A stretch of 64,000 nucleotides of DNA from Streptantibioticus silvisoli (lineage in GTDB: Bacteria > Actinomycetota > Actinomycetes > Streptomycetales > Streptomycetaceae), in NCBI RefSeq assembly GCF_027947535.2, contig NZ_JAAGKO020000017.1, forward strand, positions 62,001 through 126,000. The letters are read 5' to 3'. Below are positions 33,069 through 41,909 of this stretch, piece after piece. The first letter of the stretch is position 1; the number at the start of each line of letters is the position of its first letter. A model generated the notes under the pieces. The model worked only from the letters and a program-made list of their open reading frames with translations, did no database searches and had not been told where the DNA came from. The translations under genes were made by a program, and so were the position numbers.

Positions 33069-35714
33069 ATGTCGGTCAGCGAGAACGCGGGCACCGGGCC
33101 CGAGCGCCGCGCCGTGCTCAAGGCCGGGATCGGCGGCGCGGCCCTGGCCGTCACCGGTCTGGGGACGGTCGCGGCGCGGCCCGCCTCCGCCGCCGAGCTG
33201 CCGCCGCTCGCGGCCGGCCGGCGGGACGGCAAGGACTGGCGCTCCTACGTGCGGGCCCCCGCCGGGCGCACGGTGCGCCCGGTGCGGGTCGTCAGCTCCA
33301 CCGGCGACGTGACCGACGCCGACGCGCTGCTGAAGCCCGGCGGCGGCGTCACCGTGCTCACCCGGCCGGCCCCGGTCGCGCCGCCCGCCTGGCCGCAGGG
33401 CACCACCGCCGCGGCCTCCTCCACGCACGCGCCGAACAGCGGTGACGACGGCACGCCGCGTACCTACGACGCGTCGAACGCCATCGACGGCGACCCCGGC
33501 ACGTTCTGGAACGACGACACGATCGGCGTCTACCCCGACACCCTGACCATCACGGCCCCGCAGGCCGTCAGCCTGCCCGGCGTCACGCTGCTGTCCGGCT
33601 CCGACGGCGTGCCGACCGACTTCACCGTCGACACCTGGGACGGCACGGCGTGGCGGACGGCGGCCACCGTCACCGGCAACAGCGACGTGCAGCGGCCGGT
33701 GCCGTTCGCCTCGCCGGTCTCCACCACCCGGGTGCGCATCACGGTCACCGGCGACCAGCAGACGTCCGCGGGGGAGTTCACCCGCGTCAACGAGGTCTAC
33801 CCCGGCGTCGTCGACCCGGTCGCGGCGCCCGGCGTGCTGGTGGACTTCGGCCAGGTGGTCGTCGGATTCCCCACCGTGCGCTTCGCCTGGGCCTCCAGCG
33901 GCAACCCCGGGGTGCGGCTGGCGTTCTCCGAGACGCTGGAGTACCTCACCGACCGCTCCGACTTCACCCGTTCGGACCAGTCGGGCGGCCAGGGGCAGGG
34001 CACCGACCAGTTCGCCGTGCCGTCCGCCGGGGCCACCTGGACCGACGACCGGCGCGGCTACCGGAGCGGCGGGAACCAGGTCTACGCCGACGGGCTGCAC
34101 GGCTTCCGCTACCTGCGGATCACCCTGGACGCCCTCGCCGCCGACGCCCCCGCCGCACGGGCCTGGGGCAAGGTCGCCGTCGACACCGTGTCGCTGGACT
34201 TCACCGGCTACCTCGGCACGCCCGACACCTTCGCCGGCTGGTTCCTGTCCAGCGACGACGACCTCAACCGGTACTGGTACGGCGCCGCCTACACCAACGA
34301 GCTGGTCACCGACACCTTCCGCACCGACGACGTCGACCCGCGCGGCGCGGACTCGCCCACGCTGGACGGCAAGCTCGTCCTGCACGACGGCGCCAAGCGC
34401 GACCGCGACCCCTACGTCGGCGACCTGGCCGTCTCGGCCCGCACGCTCTACCTCACCCACCCCGACGCCTCGGCCGCCGCCCGCGACGTGCTGGCCGACC
34501 TCGCCGACCACCAGCGCGACGACGGCTGGATCCCGCCGGCCTCCATCAACGGCTACACCCTGCCGCTGTTCGACTATCCGCTGTGGTGGGTGACGTGCAG
34601 CTGGGACTACCTGCTGCACACCGGGGACCACGACTACGCCACCCGCTACTACCCGGCGCTCGGCAAGCTGCTCGACTCCTGGTATCCCAGTGTCACCGAC
34701 GGCGACGGCCTGCTCAACAAGGGCCTCAACGGCACGTCCGGGTACGGCGACTACGCCTTCCTGCCGCGCTCGGGACAGATCACCTACTACAACGCCAACT
34801 ACGTCCAGGCGCTCAACGACGCGGCGGCGCTGGCCGGTTGGCTCGGCCACACCGCCGACGCCGACCGCTGGACGGCCCGCGCCCGGAGCGTGGCGGACGC
34901 GATCAACGCCCACCTGTGGGACGCCTCGGCCGGCGCCTACCTCGACAGCGCCACCGGCGACGTGCGGCACGCCCAGGACGGCAACTCCATCGCCATCACC
35001 GCCGGAGTGGCCGACCCGACCCGCGCCGCCTCGGCGCTGGCCCACCTGGACGCCACCACCAAGCTGCCCTACGGCAACGCCTTCATGGACAACGACACGA
35101 TCTTCGCCGACGCCTCGAAACGGGTCTACGCCTTCACCTCCTACCCCGAACTGGTCGCCAGGTTCCGCAGCGGCCAGGCCGATTCGGCCGTCGACCAGAT
35201 CAAGCGGACCTACGGATGGATGGACGCCCACGACCCCGGGACCACGAACTGGGAGGGCATCGGCCCCGACGGCACGCCCTACGAGCAGGCATACACCAGC
35301 ATGGCGCACGGCTGGTCGACCGGCGTGCTGCCGGCGCTGACCCGCGACCTGCTCGGAGCCGAGCCGACGGCGCCCGGCTTCACCACCTGGCAGGTCACTC
35401 CCCACCCCGGCACGGTCGCCTGGGCGCAGGGCCGACTGCCCACGCCGCACGGTCCGTTGACGGTCAGCTGGGACAACCCCGGCTCGGGCGCGTTCACGCT
35501 GGACGTCGACGCCCCGCACGGTACGACCGGCACGGTCGCGGTGCCGGTCCCGGCGGCCGGGCAGCGGTTCACCGTCCGCCTCGACGGCCGGACCGCCTGG
35601 GACGGAACCCGGGCCGCCGTCCGCGGTGCCCGCCTCGACGACGGCCGCCTGCTGCTGCCGGACCTCGGCCCCGGCCGCCACACGGTCACCGTGCACCCGG
35701 CCGGACACCGGTAG
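33069..35714 (+). CDS. Secreted alpha-L-rhamnosidase-like protein (GH78, six-hairpin barrel)
   Basis: An 881-residue secreted protein with a Tat-like signal (ERRAVLKAGIGGAALAVTG, cleavage near ASAA). Residues about 110-250 look like a discoidin-type carbohydrate-binding insert (ASNAIDGDPGTFWNDD). The catalytic six-hairpin barrel follows, with the acidic motif DDVDPRGADSP and HDGAKRDRDPYVGDLAVS, then a C-terminal beta-sandwich. It should remove L-rhamnose from rhamnogalacturonan or plant glycosides. ATG 33069 has GAAGGAGG. The operator upstream ties it to the rhamnose regulon. A second, shorter relative lies at 47943-50096. Confidence 0.85.
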   Translation: MSVSENAGTGPERRAVLKAGIGGAALAVTGLGTVAARPASAAELPPLAAGRRDGKDWRSYVRAPAGRTVRPVRVVSSTGDVTDADALLKPGGGVTVLTRPAPVAPPAWPQGTTAAASSTHAPNSGDDGTPRTYDASNAIDGDPGTFWNDDTIGVYPDTLTITAPQAVSLPGVTLLSGSDGVPTDFTVDTWDGTAWRTAATVTGNSDVQRPVPFASPVSTTRVRITVTGDQQTSAGEFTRVNEVYPGVVDPVAAPGVLVDFGQVVVGFPTVRFAWASSGNPGVRLAFSETLEYLTDRSDFTRSDQSGGQGQGTDQFAVPSAGATWTDDRRGYRSGGNQVYADGLHGFRYLRITLDALAADAPAARAWGKVAVDTVSLDFTGYLGTPDTFAGWFLSSDDDLNRYWYGAAYTNELVTDTFRTDDVDPRGADSPTLDGKLVLHDGAKRDRDPYVGDLAVSARTLYLTHPDASAAARDVLADLADHQRDDGWIPPASINGYTLPLFDYPLWWVTCSWDYLLHTGDHDYATRYYPALGKLLDSWYPSVTDGDGLLNKGLNGTSGYGDYAFLPRSGQITYYNANYVQALNDAAALAGWLGHTADADRWTARARSVADAINAHLWDASAGAYLDSATGDVRHAQDGNSIAITAGVADPTRAASALAHLDATTKLPYGNAFMDNDTIFADASKRVYAFTSYPELVARFRSGQADSAVDQIKRTYGWMDAHDPGTTNWEGIGPDGTPYEQAYTSMAHGWSTGVLPALTRDLLGAEPTAPGFTTWQVTPHPGTVAWAQGRLPTPHGPLTVSWDNPGSGAFTLDVDAPHGTTGTVAVPVPAAGQRFTVRLDGRTAWDGTRAAVRGARLDDGRLLLPDLGPGRHTVTVHPAGHR

Positions 35715-35787
35715 GGCGGACGGCGCCCGTACGGGCTCGCCACCGCCGATGTCGTCGTCGCGCGCAACGCGGTCGTGAGGCCGCCCG

Positions 35788-35819
35788 GTTCCCCCGCCGT
35801 AGGCGTTCGGCGGGGGAAC
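35788..35819. terminator. Hairpin between convergent GH78 and rhaB genes
   Basis: GTTCCCCCGCCG (35788-35799) pairs perfectly with CGGCGGGGGAAC (35808-35819) around an 8-nt loop. It is placed between the two convergent stop codons and could terminate both units. Confidence 0.75.
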
Positions 35820-35863
35820 TGGTGCGTTCGGCGGGCGGGCGGTGGAGTCCCGGGCGGCCGGGC

Positions 35864-37357
35864 TCAGGCCAGGCCGACCCGGGCGGCGGCCGACCGCCAG
35901 GCGCTCCGGTCGCCGCCCGGCTCGTACCGCCGCAGCGGCTGGGTGGCGGCGACCAGCGAGCGCATCGCGGGCAGGTCGCGGACCAGGCCGTGCGCCCGCG
36001 CCTGGACCAGGATGTTGCCCAGCGCGGTCGCCTCGGTGGGGCCGGCGATCACCGGCAGGCCGGTCGCGTCGGCGGTCAGCCGGCACAGCAGCTCGTTGCG
36101 GCTGCCGCCCCCGACGAGGTGCACGCGGTCGAGGTCGCGGCCGGCCAGCTCCGCCGCCCGGCGCAGCGTGGCGCGGTGGGCCAGCGCCAGGCTCTCCAGC
36201 ACGCAGCGCACCAGCGCCCCCCGGTCCGCCGGGGGCCGTTGGCCGGTGCGCACGCAGAAGTCCGCGATCCGGGCCGGGATGTCACCGGGCGGCAGGAACT
36301 CGGGGGCGTCCGGATCGATCAGGGCGGCGAACGGGCGTGCCGCGGCCGCCTCGCGCAGCAGTGTCCCCAGCTCCACCGGCCGCCCCGCCGCGGCCCAGGT
36401 CCGCTGCGACTCCGACAGCAGCCACAGCCCCATGGTGTTGCGCAGGTAGCGGATCGTGCCGTCGACGCCGCGCTCGTTGGTGAAGTTCGCGGCCCGCGAC
36501 TGCTCGGTCAGCACCGGGGCGTCCAGCTCCAGCCCGGCCAGCGACCAGGTGCCGCAGGAGATGTAGCCGAAGCCGGGCCCGGTCGCGGGCACCGCCGCGA
36601 CCGCGGAGGCGGTGTCGTGCGACGCCACGGTCACCACCGGGGTCGCCGGCGGCAGGCCGGTGTACGCGGCGACGTCGGGCAGCAGCGTGCCGGCCGGGTC
36701 GCCGGGGAAGCGCAGCGGGGGCAGCAGGTCGCGCGCGACGCCGAGGCGTTCCAGCAGCTCCCCGGACCAGGTGCCCGCGGCGGCGTCGAACAGCCCGGTG
36801 GTCGAGGCGTTCGTCGCCTCGGCGCCGACCGAACCGGTCAGCCAGTGCACGAGCAGGTCGGGGATGAGCAACATCCGGCGCGCGGCGGCCAGTTGGGCCG
36901 TTCCGCGGGCGGCGGCCAGCTGGAAGACGGTGTTGAACGGCAGGTGCTGGAGCCCGGTGACCCGGTACAGCTCCGCCGCCGGGACCACGTCCAGGACCGC
37001 GCCGACCGCGCCCTCGAAGCGTTGATCGCGGTAGTGCCGGGGGTTGCCGAGCAGTTCGCCGTCCGCGTCCAGCAGCCCGTGGTCCACCGCCCAGCTGTCG
37101 ATCCCCACCGAGTCCGCGCCGCCCAGCCGGGCCACCTCGCGCAGGCCGTCCAGCACGCCCTGGTGCAGGGCGAGGATGTCCCAGTGCAGACCGCCGGGCA
37201 GCCGCACCGGGGTGTTGGCGAACCGGTGCGCCTCGACGAGGTCCAGCGTGCCGGCGCCCACCCGGCCCAGCACGACGCGGCCACTGGTGGCGCCGAGGTC
37301 CGCCGCCGCGAACGCGGACCCGGCGGGGGAGACGGAGGAGCGGGCGGACGACGTCAC
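35864..37357 (-). CDS. rhaB: L-rhamnulokinase
   Basis: A 497-residue FGGY-family kinase phosphorylating L-rhamnulose. The N-terminal ATPase fold starts FAAADLGATSGRVVLG; HWDILALHQGVLDGL and GIDSWAVDHGLLD are typical of RhaB; ISCGTWSLAGLE and VGGGSRNELLCRLTADATGLPV form the C-terminal domain. GTG 37357 is chosen for the GAGGTG ribosome site; the frame is open for 140 codons upstream through repeat DNA. It is the last gene of the rhaI-aldolase-rhaB unit but separated from the aldolase by 459 bp. Confidence 0.92.
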   Translation of the reverse strand: MTSSARSSVSPAGSAFAAADLGATSGRVVLGRVGAGTLDLVEAHRFANTPVRLPGGLHWDILALHQGVLDGLREVARLGGADSVGIDSWAVDHGLLDADGELLGNPRHYRDQRFEGAVGAVLDVVPAAELYRVTGLQHLPFNTVFQLAAARGTAQLAAARRMLLIPDLLVHWLTGSVGAEATNASTTGLFDAAAGTWSGELLERLGVARDLLPPLRFPGDPAGTLLPDVAAYTGLPPATPVVTVASHDTASAVAAVPATGPGFGYISCGTWSLAGLELDAPVLTEQSRAANFTNERGVDGTIRYLRNTMGLWLLSESQRTWAAAGRPVELGTLLREAAAARPFAALIDPDAPEFLPPGDIPARIADFCVRTGQRPPADRGALVRCVLESLALAHRATLRRAAELAGRDLDRVHLVGGGSRNELLCRLTADATGLPVIAGPTEATALGNILVQARAHGLVRDLPAMRSLVAATQPLRRYEPGGDRSAWRSAAARVGLA

Positions 37358-37816
37358 GACGGGACACCTCGGCGGTTGCGCCGCGGAACGGGTCCGGCGG
37401 CGGGACGGAGGGGGCGGACCCCGGGGGAGTGGGGCGGGCCCCGGAGGGAGGGGACCGGTGCGGGGGTGGAGTTCGGACGGAGGAAGGGGCGCCGGTTGCG
37501 GGGTGCCCCCGGCCGGAGGGGCGGACGCCGGTGCGAGGCGGACCCCGGGTGAGGACGGAAACCGGTGCGGGGTGGCCCCGGCCGGAGGGGCGGAAACCGG
37601 TGCGGCGGGACGTGGCCCGACCAGCCGCACCGGCGTGCGGTCGAAGCCGGGGACGGCCGACGACGGCCGACGACGGCCGAAGCCGAAGGCGGCCGAAGGC
37701 GACCGGCACCGGAGGCCACCCGTCACCGGAGGCCACCCGGCACCGGAGAGGACCCGGCACCGGAGAGGACCCGGCACCGGCACCCGCCCCCGCGTTCCCG
37801 CGCCGGCCCGGGATCG
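37358..37816. repeat. Repeat-rich 459-bp intercistronic region (aldolase to rhaB)
   Basis: No gene. Contains several families of GC-rich imperfect repeats: a roughly 38-bp unit around CCGGCCGGAGGGGCGGA (copies near 37500 and 37568), GACGACGGCC repeats (about 37650-37680), and a four-copy 17-bp array (37707-37774). Stop-free minus-strand frames here are composition artefacts. Confidence 0.75.
37707..37774. repeat. 17-bp tandem array, four copies
   Basis: Units start at 37707, 37724, 37741 and 37758: two of the form CACCGGAGGCCACCCGK and two identical CACCGGAGAGGACCCGG. A partial fifth follows. 17 bp is not a multiple of three, arguing against coding use. Confidence 0.9.
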
Positions 37817-39862
37817 TCAGCGCAGGAACGCCGCGGCCACGCCCGCGTCGACCGGGATGTGCAGTCCGGTGGTGTGGCTGAGGTCGCCGCCGGTCAGTGC
37901 GAAGACCGCCGCCGCCACGTGCTCCGGGAGCACCTCGCGCTTGAGCAGGGTCCGCTGCGCGTAGAACTCGCCCAGCTTCTCCTCCTGCACGCCGTAGACC
38001 GCCGCGCGCTGCGCGCCCCAGCCGCCGGCGAAGATCCCCGAGCCGCGCACCACACCGTCGGGGTTGACGCCGTTGACCCTGATCCCCTGGGGGCCCAACT
38101 CGGCCGCCAGCAGCCGCACCTGGTGCGCCTGGTCGGCCTTGGTGGCGCCGTAGGCGATGTTGTTGGGCCCGGCGAAGACGCCGTTCTTGGACGTGATGTA
38201 GACGATGTCGCCGCCCAGGCCCTGCGCGCCCATCATGCGGGCCGCCTCGCGGGAGACCAGGAAGGAGCCGCGGGCCATGATGGCGTGCTGGAGGTCCCAG
38301 TCGCGGGCCGTGGTCTCCAGCAGCGGCTTGGAGATGGAGATGCCGGCGTTGTTGACCACCAGGTCCACCCCGCCGAAGGCCAGCGCCGCGGCCTTCAACG
38401 CCGCCTCGATCTGCTCCTCGGAGGTGACGTCGGCGGTCACCGCGACCGCGGTGTCCGGACCGCCCAGCTCGGCGGCGACCCGCTGCGCGCTGTCCGCGTC
38501 GAGGTCGGCGACCACCACGACCGCGCCCTCGGCGGCCAGCCGGTGCGCGATGGCCCGCCCGATGCCCGAGCCGGCACCGGTCACCAGCGCCACCCGGGTG
38601 GCCAGCGGCTTCGGCTTCGGCATCCGCCGCAGCTTGGCCTCCTCCAGCGCCCAGTACTCGATGCGGAACTTCTCCCGCTCCTCGATCGGCGCGTAGGTCG
38701 AGACGGACTCGGCGCCGCGCATCACGTTGATCGCGTTGAGGTAGAACTCGCCCGCGACCCGCGCGGTCTGCTTGTCCTTGCCGAACGAGAACATCCCGAC
38801 CCCGGGCACCAGCACGATCGCCGGGTCGGCGCCGCGCATGGCGGGCGTGGCGTCGTCCGCGTGCCGGGCGTAGTAGGCCGCGTACTCCTCGCGGTAGGCG
38901 GCGTGCAGCTCCCGCAGCCGTTCCACCACGCGCTCCAGCGGCGTGGCCGGCGGCAGGTCCAGCACCAGCGGGCGGACCTTGGTACGCAGGAAGTGGTCGG
39001 GGCAGGAGGTGCCGAGCGCGGCCAGCCGGGGGTGCTGGGCGGCGGCCAGGAAGTCCAGCACCGCCGGCGCGTCGGTGAAGTGGCCGATCTGCCGCAGGTC
39101 CTGCGAGGCCAGCCCGCGGATCACCGGCGCCAGCGCCGCCGCCCGCTCCAGGCGCTCCTCGCGCGGCAGCGGCCCGTAGCCCTCCAGCGGCGGCCCGAAC
39201 GGCTGCGGCCGGCCGCGCCGGGCCAGGAACTCCTCCGCGGTACGGATCATGTCGAGCGCGTTGCGTTCGCACTCCTGGCTGGTCGCGCCCCAGGCGGTGA
39301 TGCCGTGCCCGCCGAGGACGACGCCGATCGCCCGAGGGTTCTCCTCCTTGACCGCGGCGATGTCCAGGCCGAGCTGGAACCCCGGGCGGCGCCACGGCAC
39401 CCACACCACCCGCTCGCCGAAGCACTCCTTGGTCAGCGCCTCGCCGTCGGCCGCGCAGGCCAGCGCGATGCCGGAGTCGGGGTGCAGGTGGTCGACGTGC
39501 GCCGCGTCGACCAGCGCGTGCATCGCGGTGTCGATCGACGGCGCCGCGCCGCCCCGGCCGTGCAGGCAGAAGTCGAAGGCGGCGACCATCTCGTCCTCAC
39601 GCTCGACGCCCGGGTAGACCGCGCGCAGCGCCCGCACCCGGTCCAGCCGCAGCACCGCGAGCCCCGCCTCGGTCAGGGTGCCCAGGTCACCGCCGGAGCC
39701 CTTGACCCACATCAGCTCCGTGGTGCCCCCGGTGACCGGGTCGGCGGCGACGGCCTTGGCGGACGCGTTGCCGCCCGCGTAGTTGGTGTTGCGCGGATCG
39801 GAGCCGAGCCGGTGCGCGCGCTCCAGCAGCGCGGTGACGTCGGGCGGGGTGGCGGAGGCCAT
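37817..39862 (-). CDS. Bifunctional rhamnulose-1-phosphate aldolase / short-chain dehydrogenase
   Basis: A 681-residue fusion. Residues 1-410 are a class II aldolase with zinc-ligand motif DHLHPDS (about His125, His127) and a later His in GGHGITAWG, cleaving L-rhamnulose-1-phosphate to dihydroxyacetone phosphate and L-lactaldehyde. Residues 422-681 are an SDR with TGAGSGIG (428-435) and catalytic Tyr571-x3-Lys575 (YGATK), expected to oxidise L-lactaldehyde. This RhaE-RhaW-type fusion is known from actinobacteria, Rhizobiaceae and Bacillus. ATG 39862. Confidence 0.92.
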   Translation of the reverse strand: MASATPPDVTALLERAHRLGSDPRNTNYAGGNASAKAVAADPVTGGTTELMWVKGSGGDLGTLTEAGLAVLRLDRVRALRAVYPGVEREDEMVAAFDFCLHGRGGAAPSIDTAMHALVDAAHVDHLHPDSGIALACAADGEALTKECFGERVVWVPWRRPGFQLGLDIAAVKEENPRAIGVVLGGHGITAWGATSQECERNALDMIRTAEEFLARRGRPQPFGPPLEGYGPLPREERLERAAALAPVIRGLASQDLRQIGHFTDAPAVLDFLAAAQHPRLAALGTSCPDHFLRTKVRPLVLDLPPATPLERVVERLRELHAAYREEYAAYYARHADDATPAMRGADPAIVLVPGVGMFSFGKDKQTARVAGEFYLNAINVMRGAESVSTYAPIEEREKFRIEYWALEEAKLRRMPKPKPLATRVALVTGAGSGIGRAIAHRLAAEGAVVVVADLDADSAQRVAAELGGPDTAVAVTADVTSEEQIEAALKAAALAFGGVDLVVNNAGISISKPLLETTARDWDLQHAIMARGSFLVSREAARMMGAQGLGGDIVYITSKNGVFAGPNNIAYGATKADQAHQVRLLAAELGPQGIRVNGVNPDGVVRGSGIFAGGWGAQRAAVYGVQEEKLGEFYAQRTLLKREVLPEHVAAAVFALTGGDLSHTTGLHIPVDAGVAAAFLR

Positions 39863-40065
39863 GGCGAGTCCTTCTGGTCGCTCGGAAGCGGAAGTCGGGC
39901 GGAAACGGACGGAACCGGTCGGGGGCGGTCGGGATCGTTCGGGATCAGCCAGGGCCGGTCGGGATCGGCCAGGACCCCGGCGAAAACGGTCGAGGAGGCC
40001 GGGCTACGGCGGAACACCGCGGCGCCGGTGCGCCCGGCACCGGTCGGCGGGACCGGTCGGCACCG

Positions 40066-40115
40066 CCGGACGGCACCGGCACCGGTGGCACCGGACGGCA
40101 CCGGCACCGGTGCCA
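40066..40115. repeat. 25-bp tandem duplication
   Basis: Two adjacent 25-bp units beginning CCGGACGGCACCGGCACCGG differ at one base near the end. Confidence 0.9.
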
Positions 40116-40244
40116 CCGGCGGAACCCATCGGCACCGGGACCGGCACCGGCCGAACCCATCGGCACCGCCGCCGACGGCACCCACCCGGCACCGGACGGC
40201 CGGCCCGGCGAAGGCACCGGAATCCCGTGCCCCCGCCGGCCGCC

Positions 40245-40314
40245 GCGTGCGGTGAACGGCTGCAAGCGCCGCGGGCCGGTGCGTGCGGTGAACGGCTGCA
40301 AGCGCCGCGGGCCG
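40245..40314. repeat. 34-bp direct repeat, 36-bp period
   Basis: Copies at 40245-40278 and 40281-40314 are identical over 34 bases; both contain GGTGAACGGCTGCAAGCGCC. They end 12 nt before the rhaI stop codon side (rhaI ends at 40327), so they lie just downstream of rhaI in the transcript. Confidence 0.9.
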
Positions 40315-40326
40315 CCGCGTGCCGGG

Positions 40327-41493
40327 TCAGGCGCCCCAGCCGGCCTGGGAGCCGCCCACCCGCTCGGCGACGATCCGCTCCTGCCAGCCGGAGGCCCGGT
40401 AGCCGGCCACCGGGTCGGCGGGCAGGCCGAGTTCCCCGCGCAGTTCGGCCAGCAGCGGGCGCACGTCGGTGTTGTAGGCGTCCATCAGGACCGCGTTGGC
40501 GGTGAGCACGTCCCCGTCACGCTGCGCCGCGCGCAGTGCGTCGAGGTCGACCAGCAGCGCCTTGGCGGTGGCCTCCTGGACGTTCATCACCGAGCGGATG
40601 ACCGCCGGGATCTTCGCCTCGATGTTGTGGCACTGGTCCAGCATGAACGCCACCCCGGTCGCCGGGTCGAAGCCACCGTTCTTGGCGACCTCGTGCAGGA
40701 TGCGGAACAGCTGGAAGGGGTCGGCGGCGCCCACCATCAGGTCGTCGTCGGCGTAGAAGCGGGAGTTGAAGTCGAAACCGCCGAGCTTCCCCTCGCGCAG
40801 CAGGAACGCCACGATGAACTCGATGTTGGTGCCCGGCGCGTGGTGGCCGGTGTCGACCACCACCTGGGCCCGGGGGCCCAGGCGCAGGCAGTGCGCGTAC
40901 GACGTCCCCCAGTCCGGCACGTCGGTGGTGTAGAAGGCCGGCTCGAACAGCTTGTACTCCAGCAGGATGCGCTGGTCGTCGCCGAGCCGGGCGTAGACCT
41001 CCCCGAGCGCCTCCGCCAGCCGGTCCTGCCGGGCGGTGATGTCGTCCTGGCCCGGGTAGTTGGTGCCGTCGGAGAACCACAGCTTCAGGTCCCGCGAGCC
41101 GGTGGCGTCCATGATGTCGACGCATTCCAGCAGGTGGCCGACCGCCTTGCGGCGCACCCCGGGGTCGGGGTGGGTGACCGAGCCCAGCTTGAAGTCGTCG
41201 TCCTGGAAGACGTTCGCGTTGATCGCGCCCAGCACCAGACCGCGGTCCCGGGCGTACCGCGCCAGCGCGGCGTAGTCGTCGACCCGGTCCCACGGGATGT
41301 GCAGCGCGACCTTCGGCGCCACTCCGGTCGCCGCGTGCACCTGGGCCGCGTCGTCCAGCTTCTCGTACGGGTCCCGGGGTACCCCGGCCTGCGAGAACAC
41401 CTTGAAGCGGGTGCCGGAGTTGCCGTACCCCCACGACGGCGTCTCGATCACCTGCGACGTCAGCGCCGCCTTCACGGCAGCAAGGTCAGCCAT
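40327..41493 (-). CDS. rhaI: L-rhamnose isomerase (RhaI type)
   Basis: A 388-residue TIM-barrel isomerase converting L-rhamnose to L-rhamnulose, of the Pseudomonas stutzeri/RhaI type rather than E. coli RhaA. Distinctive blocks: ETPSWGYGNSGTRFKVF near the N-terminus, KLWFSDGTNYPGQDD, LLEYKLFEPAFYTTDVPDWG, VVVDTGHHAPGTN and GGFDFNSRFYADDD, which carry the metal ligands and catalytic residues. ATG 41493 with AGAGG upstream is preferred over in-frame GTG 41499. First gene of the catabolic unit, with its own promoter and two operators upstream. Confidence 0.92.
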   Translation of the reverse strand: MADLAAVKAALTSQVIETPSWGYGNSGTRFKVFSQAGVPRDPYEKLDDAAQVHAATGVAPKVALHIPWDRVDDYAALARYARDRGLVLGAINANVFQDDDFKLGSVTHPDPGVRRKAVGHLLECVDIMDATGSRDLKLWFSDGTNYPGQDDITARQDRLAEALGEVYARLGDDQRILLEYKLFEPAFYTTDVPDWGTSYAHCLRLGPRAQVVVDTGHHAPGTNIEFIVAFLLREGKLGGFDFNSRFYADDDLMVGAADPFQLFRILHEVAKNGGFDPATGVAFMLDQCHNIEAKIPAVIRSVMNVQEATAKALLVDLDALRAAQRDGDVLTANAVLMDAYNTDVRPLLAELRGELGLPADPVAGYRASGWQERIVAERVGGSQAGWGA

Positions 41494-41550
41494 GTCCACC
41501 TCTGAGTCCGCGGCCCGGCGGGCGGGTCCTGCGGAGCGCCGGCCAGTGAG

Positions 41551-41562
41551 TGAATCGTTTCA
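41551..41562. promoter_or_regulatory. Rhamnose-regulon operator 1 in the rhaI/rhaT region
   Basis: TGAATCGTTTCA, identical to the GH78 gene 1 site. It lies 12-23 nt downstream of the rhaI -10 element, that is over the expected start of transcription. Confidence 0.75.
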
Positions 41563-41574
41563 TGGTTCCTCGGG

Positions 41575-41603
41575 ACCGTAACCAAGGCCCAAGGGTCCGT
41601 CAA
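41575..41603 (-). promoter_or_regulatory. rhaI promoter
   Basis: On the minus strand, TTGACG (41598-41603) and TACGGT (41575-41580) have 17-nt spacing, a good vegetative promoter, flanked by operators at 41551 and 41625. Confidence 0.65.
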
Positions 41604-41624
41604 GAGGGCGGCCCGCACCGGCGG

Positions 41625-41636
41625 TGAATCAATTCA
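41625..41636. promoter_or_regulatory. Rhamnose-regulon operator 2
   Basis: TGAATCAATTCA, a variant of the same palindrome, 22 nt upstream of the rhaI -35. Pairing with the site at 41551 (74 bp apart, about seven helical turns) would allow looping across the promoter. Confidence 0.6.
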
Positions 41637-41712
41637 GCGCGACCGCCCCGGCACCGGCACCACGTGGGAGCCGGTACCCCGGGCCGGGAGGCCCCGCCAC
41701 CACCGCCGTTAC

Positions 41713-41724
41713 TGAATCGTGTCA
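41713..41724. promoter_or_regulatory. Rhamnose-regulon operator 3
   Basis: TGAATCGTGTCA, one change from the rhaI site, in the middle of the divergent region. Confidence 0.5.
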
Positions 41725-41825
41725 GAGCGGGGAACCGAGGCCGACGACGCTGCTGGCGCCGGGGCTTGGCGCCGACCGGCCGCCGCGGACCGGCGGATCG
41801 TCCCCAACTGCCGCGAAGCAACCCC

Positions 41826-41854
41826 TTGACGCTCACTTCTGGCGCGGCTAACTT
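41826..41854 (+). promoter_or_regulatory. rhaT operon promoter
   Basis: TTGACG (41826-41831) and TAACTT (41849-41854) with exactly 17-nt spacing, 56 nt before the rhaT start. Confidence 0.7.
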
Positions 41855-41868
41855 CCCCGCAATCCCAT

Positions 41869-41880
41869 TGAAACATTTCA
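41869..41880. promoter_or_regulatory. Rhamnose-regulon operator 4
   Basis: TGAAACATTTCA, centred about 20 nt downstream of the rhaT -10. It would block transcription of the importer operon when bound. Confidence 0.7.
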
Positions 41881-41909
41881 CTCCCTGCCGTCAAACCCAG
41901 GAGAGCCCC

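Larger units (their letters stand above)
39863..40326. repeat. Repeat-rich 464-bp intercistronic region (rhaI to aldolase)
   Basis: No gene. From right to left it holds a 34-bp direct repeat with 36-bp period (40245-40278 and 40281-40314), two copies of a GAACCCATCGGCACCG block (about 40120-40165), a 25-bp tandem pair (40066-40090, 40091-40115, one difference) and GGTCGGGATCG-type repeats (about 39920-39970). Many share ACCGGCACCGG. Confidence 0.75.

Noticed and set aside
33009-36086. 1025-codon open frame antisense to the first rhamnosidase
   Set aside because: Arg/Gly/Val-rich translation without domains; it mirrors the high third-position GC of the opposite strand gene, which has clear GH78 motifs and a ribosome site.
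36282-39425. 1047-codon frame overlapping the aldolase and rhaB
   Set aside because: Out of frame with the recognised RhaB and aldolase motifs on the same strand; composition artefact.
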